Of a stretch of 64,000 nt of DNA, positions 26,175-61,604 are shown in pieces (position 1 is the first letter of the stretch; the number at the start of each line of letters is the position of its first letter). Under the pieces are notes generated by a model, which ran no database searches, had not been told where the DNA came from, and worked only from the letters and a program-made list of their open reading frames with translations. Both the position numbers and the translations under genes were made by a program. Source of the DNA: Piscicola geometra (lineage: Eukaryota > Annelida > Clitellata > Hirudinida > Piscicolidae); NCBI GenBank assembly GCA_943735955.1, contig OX030956.1:15124695-15188694 (forward strand), given 5' to 3'.

Positions 26175-26990
26175 ACTTTGAAAATTTTATTTTGAAATTT
26201 TATTTTGAAATTTTATTTTGAAATTTTATTTTGAAATTTTATTTTGAAATTTTATTTTGAAATTTTATTTTGAAATTTTATTTTGAAATTTTATTTTGAA
26301 ATTTTATTTTGAAATTTTATTTTGAAATTTTATTTTGAAATTTTATTTTGAAATTTTATTTTGAAATTTTATTTTGAAATTTTATTTTGAAATTTTATTT
26401 TGAAATTTTATTTTGAAATTTTATTTTGAAATTTTATTTTGAAATTTTATTTTGAAATTTTATTTTGAAATTTTATTTTGAAATTTTATTTTGAAATTTT
26501 ATTTTGAAATTTTATTTTGAAATTTTATTTTGAAATTTTATTTTGAAATTTTATTTTGAAATTTTATTTTGAAATTTTATTTTGAAATTTTATTTTGAAA
26601 TTTTATTTTGAAATTTTATTTTGAAATTTTATTTTGAAATTTTATTTTGAAATTTTATTGTGAAAATTTTATTTAAAAAATTTAAAAATATTATTTAGAA
26701 GATTTTATTTAGAAAATTTTATTTAGAAAATTTTATTTAGAAAATTTTATTTAGAGAATTTTATTCATAGAATTTTATTTAGAAAATGTTATGTAGAAAA
26801 TGTTATTTCGAAAATGTTATTTCGAAAATGTTATTTCGAAAATTTTATTTTGCACATTTTGTTTTGCACATTTTGTTTTGCACATTTTGTTTTGCACATT
26901 TTGTATTGCATATTTTGTTTTGCAAAATTTATTTTGCACATTTTATTTTGAAAATTTTATTTTAAAATTTTATTTTAAATGTACTAATGT
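26175..26990. repeat. 13-bp satellite (ttttattttgaaa) grading into related 14-bp units
   Basis: About 37 nearly identical 13-bp units from 26175 to 26660, followed by 'attttatttagaaa' units (26690-26800), 'atgttatttcgaaa' (26800-26840) and 'cattttgttttgca' (26855-26930). A gradient from perfect to diverged copies is visible along the array. Confidence 0.95.
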
Positions 26991-27116
26991 TTATATATTT
27001 TTAAAATGTTTGTTTTATATATTAGTCCGTTTTAAGAACGTTTTAAAAAAGTTTTTTTTTATTAGTCTGTTCTCACAGTGAAAGGACCTTAAAGATTATT
27101 GTAATGTAGTTTATAT

Positions 27117-27702
27117 TGTTTTTGACGGCAAAACTCTTAGAGAAGCCGATCTATATTATTCATGTTAATTTAACTCTTCCCACTTTTTTTGATTGACACT
27201 TGTTAATAACAATTCTCAATTAAGCGCTTAATAGAAAATATTTTTTTTAAATAATATAAGCGCATTTTTTAATAATTATTATTTAAAATGCAGTTATTTA
27301 TATTGAATACTTCATATTTACGAAGGCAATTTAACTATTTCAAGTATTTCACTATCGTATCTTCCAATTATAAAACTATATTTCGAGCCATTATTTTTCA
27401 TTAGACATTCAAGTTCTATTTTCAATAAATAATGACTCGTTTTATGATTGGAACATAGGATAGTGAAATACTTGAAATAGTTAAACTGCCTTCGCAAATA
27501 TGAAGTATTTTATATAAAAACTGCATTTTAAATAATAATTATTTTAAATAATAATTATTAAAAAATGCGCTTATATTATTATTCAAAAAGTATTTTCTAT
27601 TAAGCGCTTAATTGGTAATTTTTAATAAAAAAAAGTGGGAGGAGTTAAATGAACATGAATAATATAAATCGGCTTTTCTAAGAGTTTTGCCGTTTTTGAC
27701 AT
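27117..27702. repeat. 586-bp near-perfect palindrome (foldback/MITE-like)
   Basis: gacggcaaaactcttagaga at 27123 is mirrored by tctaagagttttgccg near 27675-27695. The arms continue through taagcgcttaat (27220 and 27602) and gaaggcaatttaactatttc (27320) with its partner gaaatagttaaactgccttc (27474), down to a core around 27400-27440. Arms are about 270 nt and the loop about 40 nt. There is no coding capacity. Confidence 0.9.
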
Positions 27703-27732
27703 TCGGCATAAATACATATTGCTATTCCGGCA

Positions 27733-28586
27733 GGGATACTTTGTAAATCGTACTCGGAAGCATAGACAGAGCAATATAAAAACGCATGATGGCAATGTTT
27801 ATTTACTTCTTGAATCAGCTGATTGTTGGTTTCTAACAATAACAAGAAGCGGCCATGTTATTTTAGATTTCGGCAAACTATCCGAGGCGAGATATATCGT
27901 AATATGAACAATAACTGAGACTTCTTTTACTTCTTTTAAAAAAAAAATTTAAAGTTATATGATAGTTCACGATATATATAGTTCGGCAAACTATCTGAGG
28001 CGAGATATATCGTAAAATGAACAATAAGTGAGGCTTCTTTACTTCTTTTACGAATAATTTTTTGAGTCATTAATAATAATTTTACTCAGTAATGTCAAAT
28101 CTGGTATATATTTCGGCAAACTATCTGAGGCGAGATATATCGTTAAATGAACAATAAATGAGGCTTCTTTACTTCTTTTACGAATAATTTTTTGAGTCAT
28201 TAATAATAATTTTATCCAGTAATGTCAAATCTGGTATATATTTCGGCAAACTATCTGAGGCGAGATATATCGTTAAATGAACAATAAATTAGGCTTCTTT
28301 ACTTCTTTTATGAATACTTTTTTGAGTAATTAATAATAATTTTACTCAGTAATGTCAAATCTGTTCACATTAAAATTAAAATTATTCACATAGAAATAAG
28401 TCAAAAGATCAGCGTGGTTTTTAACTCTCTAAACTAAACTAATATGAGAAATTTTTTTTATTAATTTAAAGTATTTTATTTTGCCTGTTAGCAATACCGT
28501 TTTATTACCATACATCGATTTAAACGTTGGAAATTTGTCTATGTTAATCGTTGCATAAATTATGAGTACGATTTCCAAACTAAACC
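27733..28586. mobile_element. Non-autonomous MULE (MITE) upstream of GTF2F1, 9-bp TSD
   Basis: Flanked by attccggca at 27724-27732 and 28587-28595. The termini are imperfect inverted repeats: gggatactttgtaaatcgtactc against the complement of gagtacgatttccaaactaaacc. The interior has about three 130-bp tandem units starting with 'tttcggcaaactatctgagg' at 27981, 28111 and 28241, plus a partial one at 27869. Related sequence lies inside the MULE at 19437-20217. Confidence 0.85.
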
Positions 28587-28640
28587 ATTCCGGCATACCG
28601 CAATTTGCCTGCCAAGTCTAATAACTAAATTCAGAAAGCC

Positions 28641-31600
28641 ATGACTTCAACGGATACTAATGTCAAAAAAGGTTTTTTTATTATTTCCAACAATGGAAAC
28701 TTGAAAAAACTAAATAAAAATATTGGTATTAAACTTCATGTTAATATAGAGTCTATATTAACATGAAGTTTATATTATAGACTCACTAAATTCTTTTAAC
28801 TACTTTCATATCACACAACAAGAATATTAATATATTTCATATCATATCTTTATCATTTTCAGAAAGCCAACACATATATCCAATCTTACTTCCAAAGTAA
28901 GTTTATAAAATCATTTTATGAGTTACATTTTATTAAAATGTAACTCATAAAAATAATTTCCTAGATATAGATTTTTACTAGATATAGTATCTAGTCTGAT
29001 TTGGCACATTAATTTCAAATGTCACAATATTTTAAATGGTATCATTCTCAGAGCAACAGACAAGCAACATTACTCAATATTGAACTTCCGAGAAAGTGAC
29101 AATGTTGATTTCAACAATGTTGCAACTGTAAGTTATTTTTTAATTTAACGATAAAGGTAAATAATATTATTATTCAAAGGAAAAAGTGGAAATTTATCTT
29201 AATCACTAAAACCAAATCTTTATCTTCAACTTCAGACAAGCATCAAAAGAGAGAACAACTTGCGCGACTTCAAGTCAGCTTATGGAATTGACACTACTCC
29301 AAAGTTTGGAGAGGGATCACAGTTTGGCAAGGAAGCAAAGGATGAGGCGCGCAGAAAGAAGTTTGGAATGCTTGCTCGCAAGTACAACCCTAATGATCAG
29401 CCTTGGATTATCACCCTTGGAAGTGGCAAGGAAGCTCGCAGGTGCTTTGTGGTGGTTTATACAGCAAATGACCTCTGTATACATGTTACATTTATATATT
29501 GTAATGATAAATACATTTTTATAATCTGTAAAAAAATTTAAGTTATATTAAGCAACCCTAATAATAATCCTAATTCTAAAAATTATACATATTTGCCCTA
29601 TATTTAAAAGAAATAATATTCACCACTGTAATTTCCTGTGTGTTCTGTTTGGGGTGGTGATGTTGATGATGATAATGAAGATGATATAGTTTCGAGTGCT
29701 CAGATACTCTCTTCCAACCATACACTGATGCAGATTTAAAGGCACAAAGTGCAGGGACCTGCTTGAAAACGCCTCTTACTTTGCCTTCATCCCGGACAGC
29801 GACGGCACATTCACAGCACTGCCGATTGACGAATGGTGCGACTGTAAGTATCTGCCAAAGTACAAGACCCTGTCGATCGAGGAGGCAGAAGAGGAGTTCA
29901 CTCGGTTGGTGGTGGTGGTTAAGATGGACAGTGAGATGAAGATGATGGTGATGTTGAGGATGCTCACTTTGATGGATGTGTTCATTCTGTTGGTAACTGT
30001 AGAATTTCTGGTTAAGCAGTTGGAGATAATAAATTCCTCCACACAATGAACACGATGACAGGAGGGACAAGGTACACAACAAGTACGCCATCATGCTCAA
30101 CAAGCGCCTCAAGGAGGAGGCTGAAGAAGCGTCCGAGTCCAAAGTTCTATCCAACATTCGTCCCTTTCTTCTTATCTATTCATGCATCTCTTCATCCTTT
30201 TATTCCTTTACCTATTTTTATTTTAAATTTATTATTTATTTCGTTTTTTATTGCTATCATCATCACCATCATCCTCAGTCAGGAGGTGAGAAAGGTGTCA
30301 GTGATGATGATGAATCTGAGGATGAGGTAAAAGAAGAAAAAGAGAAGAAGGCTAAGGCAAAGGGGAAAAAGGCGAAGAGAGATGATGATGACGAGAAGGC
30401 GGAGGAGGATGGAGATGTTGATGAGGGTCAGGAGCTTGACTACATCACTGATGAGTCGAGGTTGTGTTGTGTTGTTTTGCTATGGCGGCATGGTGACATG
30501 GGCGGATGGACTGATGGATTGATTGACTACTACAGTGGGGAGGAGGATAAGAAGGAGATTGAAGAAGAAGGTGATGATGATGAGGATTTCAACGGCAACG
30601 ATTCAGAGGAAGAAGAAGACGAAAATAAGGAAGAAGATCAAAATAGCATCAACCCCATCAATAAAAGTAACAAAAGTTAAGCTATTGAAAAGTAAATCTT
30701 TTCTTATATATATAATTAATTCAGCATATTCAGAAAATTGAGCCATTAATATTCTTTATCAATACTGTTCACTTACCCAATCCGATCCGTTCATAAAAAA
30801 ATCACCAAACCACACAACATTTCTGCACCACAACAGCAAATATTCACACCACCAAACTCGCACCAGCACCAACTAGACACGACACCACACTTGCTCACAC
30901 AGACACAGACTCCTCAGACACCTCTTCTGACTCAGACATCGATAACGACCCTAACTTGCCCATCGTTGTCGGCAAGAACAGTGCGTACTTTTTGCCAGTG
31001 TTTGTGTTATTCAAAAACCTTTCCTTTTCACTATTCTACAAGGCATTCTATTTGATGTTTCCCACTTTTTATGAACCTTTTATTCATTCTTACATCCATT
31101 CTTATTCGTAAATGCATTATTTATTTATTCTCCCATGTCTAGCTTATCTATCTTCCACCCATGGACCATCTATGAACCCCCATTGCACATGCACCACAGC
31201 AAGCAAAAGATCTCATAGTGACTCTTCTAGCAGTGTTCCTCCAAAGAAACAAAAGGTCGAAATTCCACCCATTGTCTCATCCCTGCCTCCCTCACAACCT
31301 ACTTCAGTCCACAGCAAAGCTTCTACCAAGCCTTCCTCCAAACCTACTGAGTTTGTTTTCATTAACATTTTTCTTCCAGTGATGCTGCTTTTATAAATTC
31401 ACTCAGTTTAACAAATAATATCACTATCATCATCGTCTTTATCATTACTATATTCAGCATGACTATCATTACCGCCACCACCACAGCAGCAGCAGCTTAG
31501 AGAAACAAGTGCGCAGGTATCTGCAGAGAAAACCCATGACCTCCAAAGACCTGATCCACAAGCTGAGGAAGACGTGTGCCAGCAAGGAACAGTTGATGGA

Positions 31601-31718
31601 GGACATTGTGGCCGTTCTGATGCGCATCAACCCCACCCAGACCAAGGTTAATGATAAACTCTATTTCACCCTCAAAGCCACGTCTGGTAATGATGAGGAG
31701 GGTAAGGGAGGGGAGTGA
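28641..31718 (+). CDS. GTF2F1: Transcription factor IIF subunit alpha (RAP74), complete, eleven exons
   Basis: TFIIF alpha pairs with TFIIF beta (RAP30), brings RNA polymerase II to promoters and supports elongation; its C-terminal winged helix recruits the phosphatase FCP1. Exons: 28641-28671, 28863-28896, 29052-29127, 29236-29441, 29734-29904, 30062-30143, 30279-30460, 30536-30666, 30903-30980, 31200-31350, 31496-31718. All are GT-AG and every phase joins, giving 454 aa (human 517). Residues about 15-180 form the dimerisation domain: LLPKATDKQHYSILNF, GSQFGKEAKDEARRKKFGM, NPNDQPWI, LSIEEAEEEFTR. Residues about 200-380 are the charged middle (GQELDYITDES, SSDTSSDSDID). Residues 381-454 are the winged helix: VRRYLQRKPMTSKDLIHKL and INPTQTKVNDKLYFTLK. 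Introns are 75-310 bp, in contrast to both neighbours. A poly(A) signal lies at 31888. The first exon is short and rests on phase and start-codon fit. Confidence 0.95.
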
Positions 31719-31887
31719 TGGCATGGGTGGAATGCGGTTGATGATAGTGGTGGGAGGTACTAAGAAAGAGGTGTTATGGTGGAGAAAGAGAGAAAAAAGG
31801 GTGAATAGCTTGGAGATGGGTTTGGGAGAAGAAAAGTTGAATATGCGATGGTTGTGACAGGGGGCTGAGTGTTTATGTTTTTACTGT

Positions 31888-31893
31888 AATAAA
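31888..31893 (+). terminator. GTF2F1: Polyadenylation signal of GTF2F1 (AATAAA)
   Basis: First AATAAA after the stop codon, 170 bp downstream, followed by GT-rich DNA (gtgcgtgctctgtttc). Its position fits 3' end formation before the convergent stress-protein gene. Confidence 0.7.
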
Positions 31894-31899
31894 AGTGCG

Positions 31900-32538
31900 T
31901 GCTCTGTTTCAACATTTGTTATAAAAACTGGTTGACATACTTGAAACATTCAATATATAATCGATGCATTCAATTTAAAATCGATATAGAAAATAAGTAC
32001 TTCAAAATAATCAATCGAAAGGATTTTTTTAATAATGCAACAAAATTATTCGATTGTAGTTTTCAATGTTTGCGAAAAAAGAGAAAAGAAGTAAGAATGG
32101 CGACAGATTTCGAAAAAAAAGATTATTTCATAGCCTATAGGAATTTTTTGACGCTTTAAATTTCTCAATGTTGCAGTCTGGGTATGTTTTCTTGAATATG
32201 AAGCATGTGATACTGGATAATTTTATGAAAAGAGTTAATGGGTAAGTTTTCAGAGATATATAACATCGAACATTGAATGACGGATCTGTGGAAAAAAGAA
32301 TTAACAACGAAATGTTTTAAAAATCGAAGTGAAGCAACTGAAATGATCACAGAGTGTAAGAGTCTACTTTTCATTGATTTTACTTACCTCAAAAGTCTGA
32401 TGAGATGGTGTCTAAGAATAGAAAGTTTGGGGATGATTATGAGTGGTTCTGGGATTGATTATATTATAAGTACGAATAATTGATTGAAGCAGTCCAGGAA
32501 TTATCGAAAAATTCAACAAAAGTTAGCAACTGTAAATA
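31900..32538. other. Convergent intergenic region between GTF2F1 and the stress-protein gene
   Basis: AT-rich DNA without recognisable genes or repeats. It separates two tail-to-tail genes by about 0.8 kb stop to stop. Confidence 0.6.
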
Positions 32539-55986
<23,448 letters not shown>

Positions 55987-56670
55987 TGTGTCTCTAACAC
56001 TGCTTCTTGAAGTGTTTTCGAGTTTTTGTGCTCAAATGCTTCACTGAAGATTTTTTTATCAGTGTTGGCCTTGATTTATTTAAATTATACGCAGTAAAAA
56101 CAAAAGCATATTATCTGAAAGCGTATGTTTCACTCGGCCAGCTGATGCAATCGATAAAATAAACAACGAATCTTTACCAAATCAACTACAACGTTAGCTA
56201 GGCACATTCGAAACAATTAAAATAGAAGTTGATCAAACGTATATACACATACATGAGTTATATTCATATAGGACCTTTTGACAGCTGAGCTCTTCGGAGT
56301 GTCATCATCATCATCTTACATCGGTGCTGTTTATAAAATTTTAATAAATATTTCATATGAAGTATTTACACTCAGCTACATAAGAACACATGCAAGTGTA
56401 TAAAGATGAAAGTTTGAGTGAACATCTGTTGAATATGAAGAAAAGATGTGATTCTATATCACACTCACTCCGAAAATAAGTTTAAAGCATCTGCTTTAAA
56501 TGATCTCTTGAAACCTTTTTACTCTAAAAGTTTTTTTAAAGCTTAGTACCCTTAGTAATAGTTGGAGATATTTGAAACCCAAACTTTAAAGTAAAAGTCC
56601 AGCGTTCTAGTTTTACAAACATTAAAACGGGAGAGCAAGATCGATCTAAAATTCTAAATTTATGTAATAA
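55987..56670. other. Upstream region of the stress-protein gene
   Basis: Presumed promoter region of the - strand gene. No clear core element is recognisable. AT-rich, unique. Confidence 0.4.
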
Positions 56671-56672
56671 AT

Positions 56673-56835
56673 AAGGTCGGTCCGGGTACCTGATTCGACC
56701 GGGTACCTGCGGGACTTCTGCGGGAATGGGAAAGAAAAGTAATTTCGGGGCGGGAAAAGTCGGGAACCGGGAATAGGTTTTCGGGACGGGAAAGGGAACG
56801 GGATTCAACTTTTAAGTCGGGAATGGGGAAAAACA
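56673..56835 (-). mobile_element. Terminal fragment of hAT-like family A
   Basis: Begins aaggtcggtccgggtacctg, continues 'cgaccgggtacctgcgggac' and 'gggaaccgggaataggtttt', identical in layout to 18350-18470 and to the complement of 40540-40703. The rest of the element is missing. Confidence 0.82.
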
Positions 56836-57008
56836 GTACAGACATTAAGTATAAGTAAATACTATATATGTGTTAGTTCATGTTAGTGATAAAGCAAATA
56901 AAAAAATTAATAAAAATTATTATATTTATATTTTTGTTAGTAGAAAAAATATATATATAAATAATAATAATATTTTAAAAATTGAAAATAAAATGAGAAG
57001 CAAAAAAT

Positions 57009-58014
57009 TTATGAATGGAAGAAATGAGCCGTAAATTTGTGGGTTATTGTGATCTGCCAAAAAAGTATGTTTTCAGGGAACGACTGAATGTCGCGGTCGA
57101 ACTCGGGGTTTTGAGTCTATTGGGAAGACTATTCCAAAGAGTCGGCGCTGCAACAAAAAAGCTTCTTGCACCTGCATACTTGAGTTTGTATCTCTGTGAA
57201 ACTACATCTCTTGACCTGGAAGACCTGAGTCTTTCCCTCTGGGGAAGACATGCCATCATGACAATGCTACTCGACAAAATATCTGGACACTCATTGGACA
57301 AACACTTGTGCATTAACAAGATGTTTTTGTATTCAATTCTGTTTTCAACACGAAGCCAGTGGAGGTTCTTGAGAACAGGGCTGATGTTTTTTTTTTTGGT
57401 CTATACTATTCACAGCCTGACAGACGCATGCCATGATACAATGGTTTTGAGAACCATGGTTCTTATGCGCCGAGGCGCCACTCCACACGACGTACACATC
57501 TCTCAATGCATACGTCGCAAACACCGCATCATATACACTAGGTATACGATAGTTCACGGTTGCTTCCAAGGATTCGAACTGGCAACCTTTAAGTTGCATG
57601 TCCGACGTCTACCAACTAAGCCATCCCCGCTCCCCATGATGTGATCATACTTTCTAGCTGTGATGTTGATTATTGCCTGACTTTTCTGCAACCCAATAAG
57701 AATGATATTGCCATAATCAATTCGACTGAGAACCAAAGTAGAAACCAATGTTCTCAGTGAGTCCTTGGTCAATAACCATCTTATGGATAGTATTTGGCGT
57801 AAAGAAGCAAAGCAGGTTTGAGTCCTCTTGTTGATGTGTGTCGTCATGGTGAAATTTTTGTCGAGATAAACTCCTAGGTTTCTGACACTTTCAGAAAGCA
57901 TTATTTCGTACTGAAAAATGCGAACTGGATCTTTGTGAGTGTGAACAGAGTTTCGACGGAATGAGAGCCAGATAACTTCAGTACTGCTGGAGTTAAAATT
58001 CAGTTGATTGGCAC
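57009..58014 (-). mobile_element. CR1-like LINE, 3' end with SINE insertion
   Basis: - strand RT thumb and C-terminus: SANQLNFNSSSTEVIWLSFR, VRNLGVYLDKNFTMTTHINK, LRTLVSTLVLSRIDYGNIIL, then after the SINE FFVAAPTLWNSLPNRLKTPS and SLKTYFFGRSQ. Same family as 1-1080. The upstream boundary at 58014 is made by the hAT-like element that follows. The + strand open frame at 57015 is antisense. Confidence 0.88.
57405..57640 (-). mobile_element. tRNA-derived SINE inserted in the CR1 copy
   Basis: On the - strand: A-box region gcggggatggcttagttggt, B box ggttcgaatccttgg, body 'gtgtatatgatgcggtgttt'. It interrupts the CR1 C-terminus between its ARKYDH and QRYKLKY segments. ccatgat occurs on both sides and may be the duplicated target. 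Confidence 0.82.
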
Positions 58015-58798
58015 TAGAGGTCGGACATGGAGGATTTTTAATTCCTGGTCCCGTCCCGTTCAATAATTCTGATTCCCGTCCCATTCCCGAGATTTTTTTC
58101 CCGTCCCGTCCTGTTCCCGAAGGGCCATCAAAATTTTGATTCCCGTCCCGTCCCGTTCTCGCAACTCGATTCCCGTTTCCGAAACTTTTTGACCTGGTCC
58201 CAACCCATTCCCAAAAAAAAATTTAGTGAACTTTTTTTGCTGCGGTGTTTAACGGTTCCAAACTTGCTAGTCCTAACATTTCTTAAAATGTGTTATTTGA
58301 AAGTCAGAAAATATTTCTTTCAAAAAAAGGAAAAAAAACACGATTCAAATTTCAAATATTTATTGAAATGAAAGTATTGATGTTAGTTATTGTTTTTGAG
58401 CAATTCAATCAAGTCTTTATTGCTTTTCACAAGAGTTAAACTGTCAAGAGTTTTAGCTTTTAAATTAGAAGATCTTGTGTCTAAAGTTAAATCACCACAT
58501 GTTGAAAAATTCAGTTCACAGGGAATAGAACTTGCAGGTATACTAAAAAATCTTTTGCCTACTTTTTGTAGTAATGGAAAATTTGTCATTTTACTCCAAT
58601 AAAATAAACATCTTTATAATCTACCATTTTGGTGGGACGTAATAGTGAATATTTTTACAATTCATCCTTTCTGATTTTTTTCCTCGTTTATTATTATTAA
58701 TTTCTCAATAATGTTAGAAATATGTTTTTTGACAACATTCTTATATTCCACAACTGCACAAATAAAATCATTCGTCTAATTTGATAGTATACAAATTG

Positions 58799-61604
58799 CA
58801 TGGGCGGCGATCCTTTTTTTCTATTTTTGTTTTAACAATTTATATTTGGATATGAGCATAATCGTCAACCATGGCATAAAAGTAAATGTTTATACTGTAA
58901 TACATTGTGAGTATGTGTAGTTATAGTGATAGTTGTCTAAAACAAAAATATTCTTTTCTTACTTAAATACTCCTCCACCTAGTTTTTTTATCACTCTGGC
59001 GTAGGCGAGAATCCTGAGGTGGTCTTAGGGTCCACCTCTACAAGAACCCCCTCAATCTTTTAAAAATACACATTTCTCAACTTTAATTTTAATACGAGCC
59101 TAATCGTCAACCATACAAAAATGCTAATACAGTAATACATTGTGAGTATATATGGGCAGCGATGCAAGGGGTCCTGGAGTCCATCCTAACATGGACCACC
59201 TCAGTTTTACAAATACAATAATTTCTCAATTAGTACAAGCATAATCGTCAACCATCGCACGAAACAGAATTTTCATTCAGTAATATATTTTTTCAATTTT
59301 CGCATTCAGATCGCTTTTCAGAAAATATCGGTTCACTTTTTGCAAGCAGACAGATTTACATTTTTATAAAAAAATCATTCATATTGTGCTACTTATTTTG
59401 CATGGGCGATATTCATAGGGGGATTCTGAGATCCACTTCAATATTGACCCTTTCTATTTTTTAGATAAACCAAGGTTAATGAAATTCAAAAGGCTTCGAT
59501 CATTAACTAAAGTTGTGTTTAAATCAAACTACAAGTTTCATATCGCATAACTGCCAAAAAAAATGCTGAGGCTTTTAGCTTATTCTATCGTTAGAAACAC
59601 AGTGTTCACTGTTAATGCCGAATCAAGCAAGTTTGGTGTTGTAGTTGACGGCACACAAGACTGCAATGGGTTAGAGCAGGAATCGATTTGCATTCGTTTT
59701 TTTGATGAAGCTCTCAATGTTAATGAACAGTTTATAGGTTTATTTAGCCCACCAGATACAATCGGAAAAACATTATCTGCTGTTGCAAAAGATGTTCTGA
59801 TCAGAATTATGCTACTTATAGAAAAGCTAAGAGCTCAGACTTATGACGGCGCTGCTAACATGAACCGCCAATATAATGGTTGTGAGGCTATTATCAGCAG
59901 TAAGCATCGGCTTGCATTGTTTTTCCACTGTTCTGCACACTGTGCAAATCTTGTTGCCCAGAACACAGCTGCCGCAAATTCCTTTGTGAGCAATTCACTT
60001 CAGTTTGTCCAAGAGTTAGGTGCTTTTTACAATCGTTCAGGGAAGGTCAAGAAGCAGTTTAGTGGTGCTTTAGTGTCTCTTATAATTGACTTTCCTGATG
60101 AGCCACTGAATAAAAAGTATAGTATAAAACTTTTTTGCCCTACAAGTTTTTACAGTGTCTTGAACATTATGAAGTGGTACTTGTTAGCTTGGAATCATTT
60201 ACTTCCATTGGTACTGCTGTTGAAACAGCTGTAAAGGCTCGAGGCCTTTTTTCAACAGGGCACTACTGCACTGGCCCTCAAGGTAGTTGTTTTGGTGTTT
60301 TCACTTCTGGAACAGTTAAACAAGTCGTTGCAATCAGCAAGTGCCAAGGTCAGTGGAATGGTTGCAGCGACTGATTCAGTTGTGCAAGAACTGCGTCGCC
60401 TACGATCAGATGAACAGTTTAACGCCATTTTCAGAGATGTCAACAGTATGGTTTTGGCATTTGATCTCGAGCCGATTGCTGTATCTCGGGTGCGAAAGCC
60501 GCTACAAAAGTATTGTGGGCTGGGCCCAGCTTATGTAGCAACAACACCAGAGGAACATTATCGAGCAGCATATTACGCTGTCATAGACATTGCATTCATG
60601 CAACTCACAGAAAGGTTTAATCGAGATTCTCCTGGTTTGCGTTCTTACTTGCAGCTGGAGACAATGTTGCTAACTGGTGAAGTGAACCATGATATTTGCA
60701 AGCAGTATCGTGAGTTAAATGCAACTAGTCTTTGTTCACAGTCAGCTATGTTTAAAGACCAGAATGAATACAGAAATTTAGCACAAACGCAAAAAATAAT
60801 TTAAGCTATGATCACGGAAGCCAGACATCTGTTTCCTTAGGTTGAAAGATTGATCAGGTTGATGTTTGTGTGTCCAATAACATCATGTACTGCACAAAGA
60901 TCTTTTAGGGCTCTGCGGCGTCTTAAGAATTGGTTGCGTGCACCTATGACACAGCCTCGCTCGAAATCACTGGCCTTTTGTCATGCACATCAGGATATAC
61001 TTGACAGTTTGGATTTGAGAAGGCTAGCAGAAGAATTTGCTAGTCGGTCAGACATTCGAAGGGTCTATTTGGAAATTGGAGTAAACGAGCTGTGGGGAGA
61101 GGGCAAGAGGACCGACAGAGATGGTATTTTATGTTATCTAAATGGCCCAAAGTGTATATTTAGATTCTAAATATACACCGTGGGCCAAAAAAAATCTCCC
61201 AATGTATATTTGTTTATAACTTTAGCAAATTTAAATCTATTTGTAATTTTTAAAACTATTTCACTCAGAAATGAATGGAAAACAAGATTTTATAAAATTT
61301 ATTTGATGGGTTGATGGCTAGTTGTAATTAAATTTATATAGATGACAAATAATAAAAGGTACTAAAATCGCTATTGTTTTTCTTCAAATCGCTCTTAGCG
61401 GCAATAGAAAAGTATTTTTATTGAGTATCAAACTTTAAAAAAAAATGTTTGGTGATACAAATATTAATAGTTTATACAAAAATAATTTGCACTACAGTAA
61501 ACAATACTAAATAGTATTGCTTTTACTGTATTGGTCGATACCGGTTCTTTGATTCCAACCCTGTGGAGGACCCCCCCAAGATTTTCCGCAGATCGCCGCC
61601 CCTG
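58799..61604 (+). mobile_element. hAT transposon (ZMYM1-like), 2.81 kb, exact 8-bp TSD
   Basis: TSD acaaattg at 58791-58798 and 61605-61612. TIR catgggcggcgatc / gatcgccgcccctg. The 5' region has degenerate internal copies of its own terminus (59153 and 59400) and three copies of 'ataatcgtcaaccat' (58858, 59098, 59240). The transposase occupies 59563-61170. Confidence 0.96.
59563..61170 (+). pseudogene. hAT transposase, ZMYM1/DUF4371-like, frameshifted
   Basis: Readable in order: FGVVVDGTQDCNGLEQESIC (first catalytic Asp), LRAQTYDGAANMNRQYNGCE (second Asp with the typical YDGA motif), FFHCSAHCANLVAQNTAAAN, a damaged central region near 60150-60290 with two frame changes, SGMVAATDSVVQELRRLRSD, and the C-terminal dimerisation domain RLMFVCPITSCTAQRSFRAL with RRLKNWLRAPMTQPR. 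A stop at 60838 breaks the last part. The N-terminal zinc finger is not visible. Enough remains to be confident of the family but not of activity. Confidence 0.92.

Noticed and set aside
29576..30157. 193-codon - strand open frame
   Set aside because: It is antisense to GTF2F1 exons 5 and 6, whose + strand translation matches the family and splices in phase.
57015..57644. 209-codon + strand open frame
   Set aside because: It is antisense to the CR1 C-terminus and the inserted SINE.
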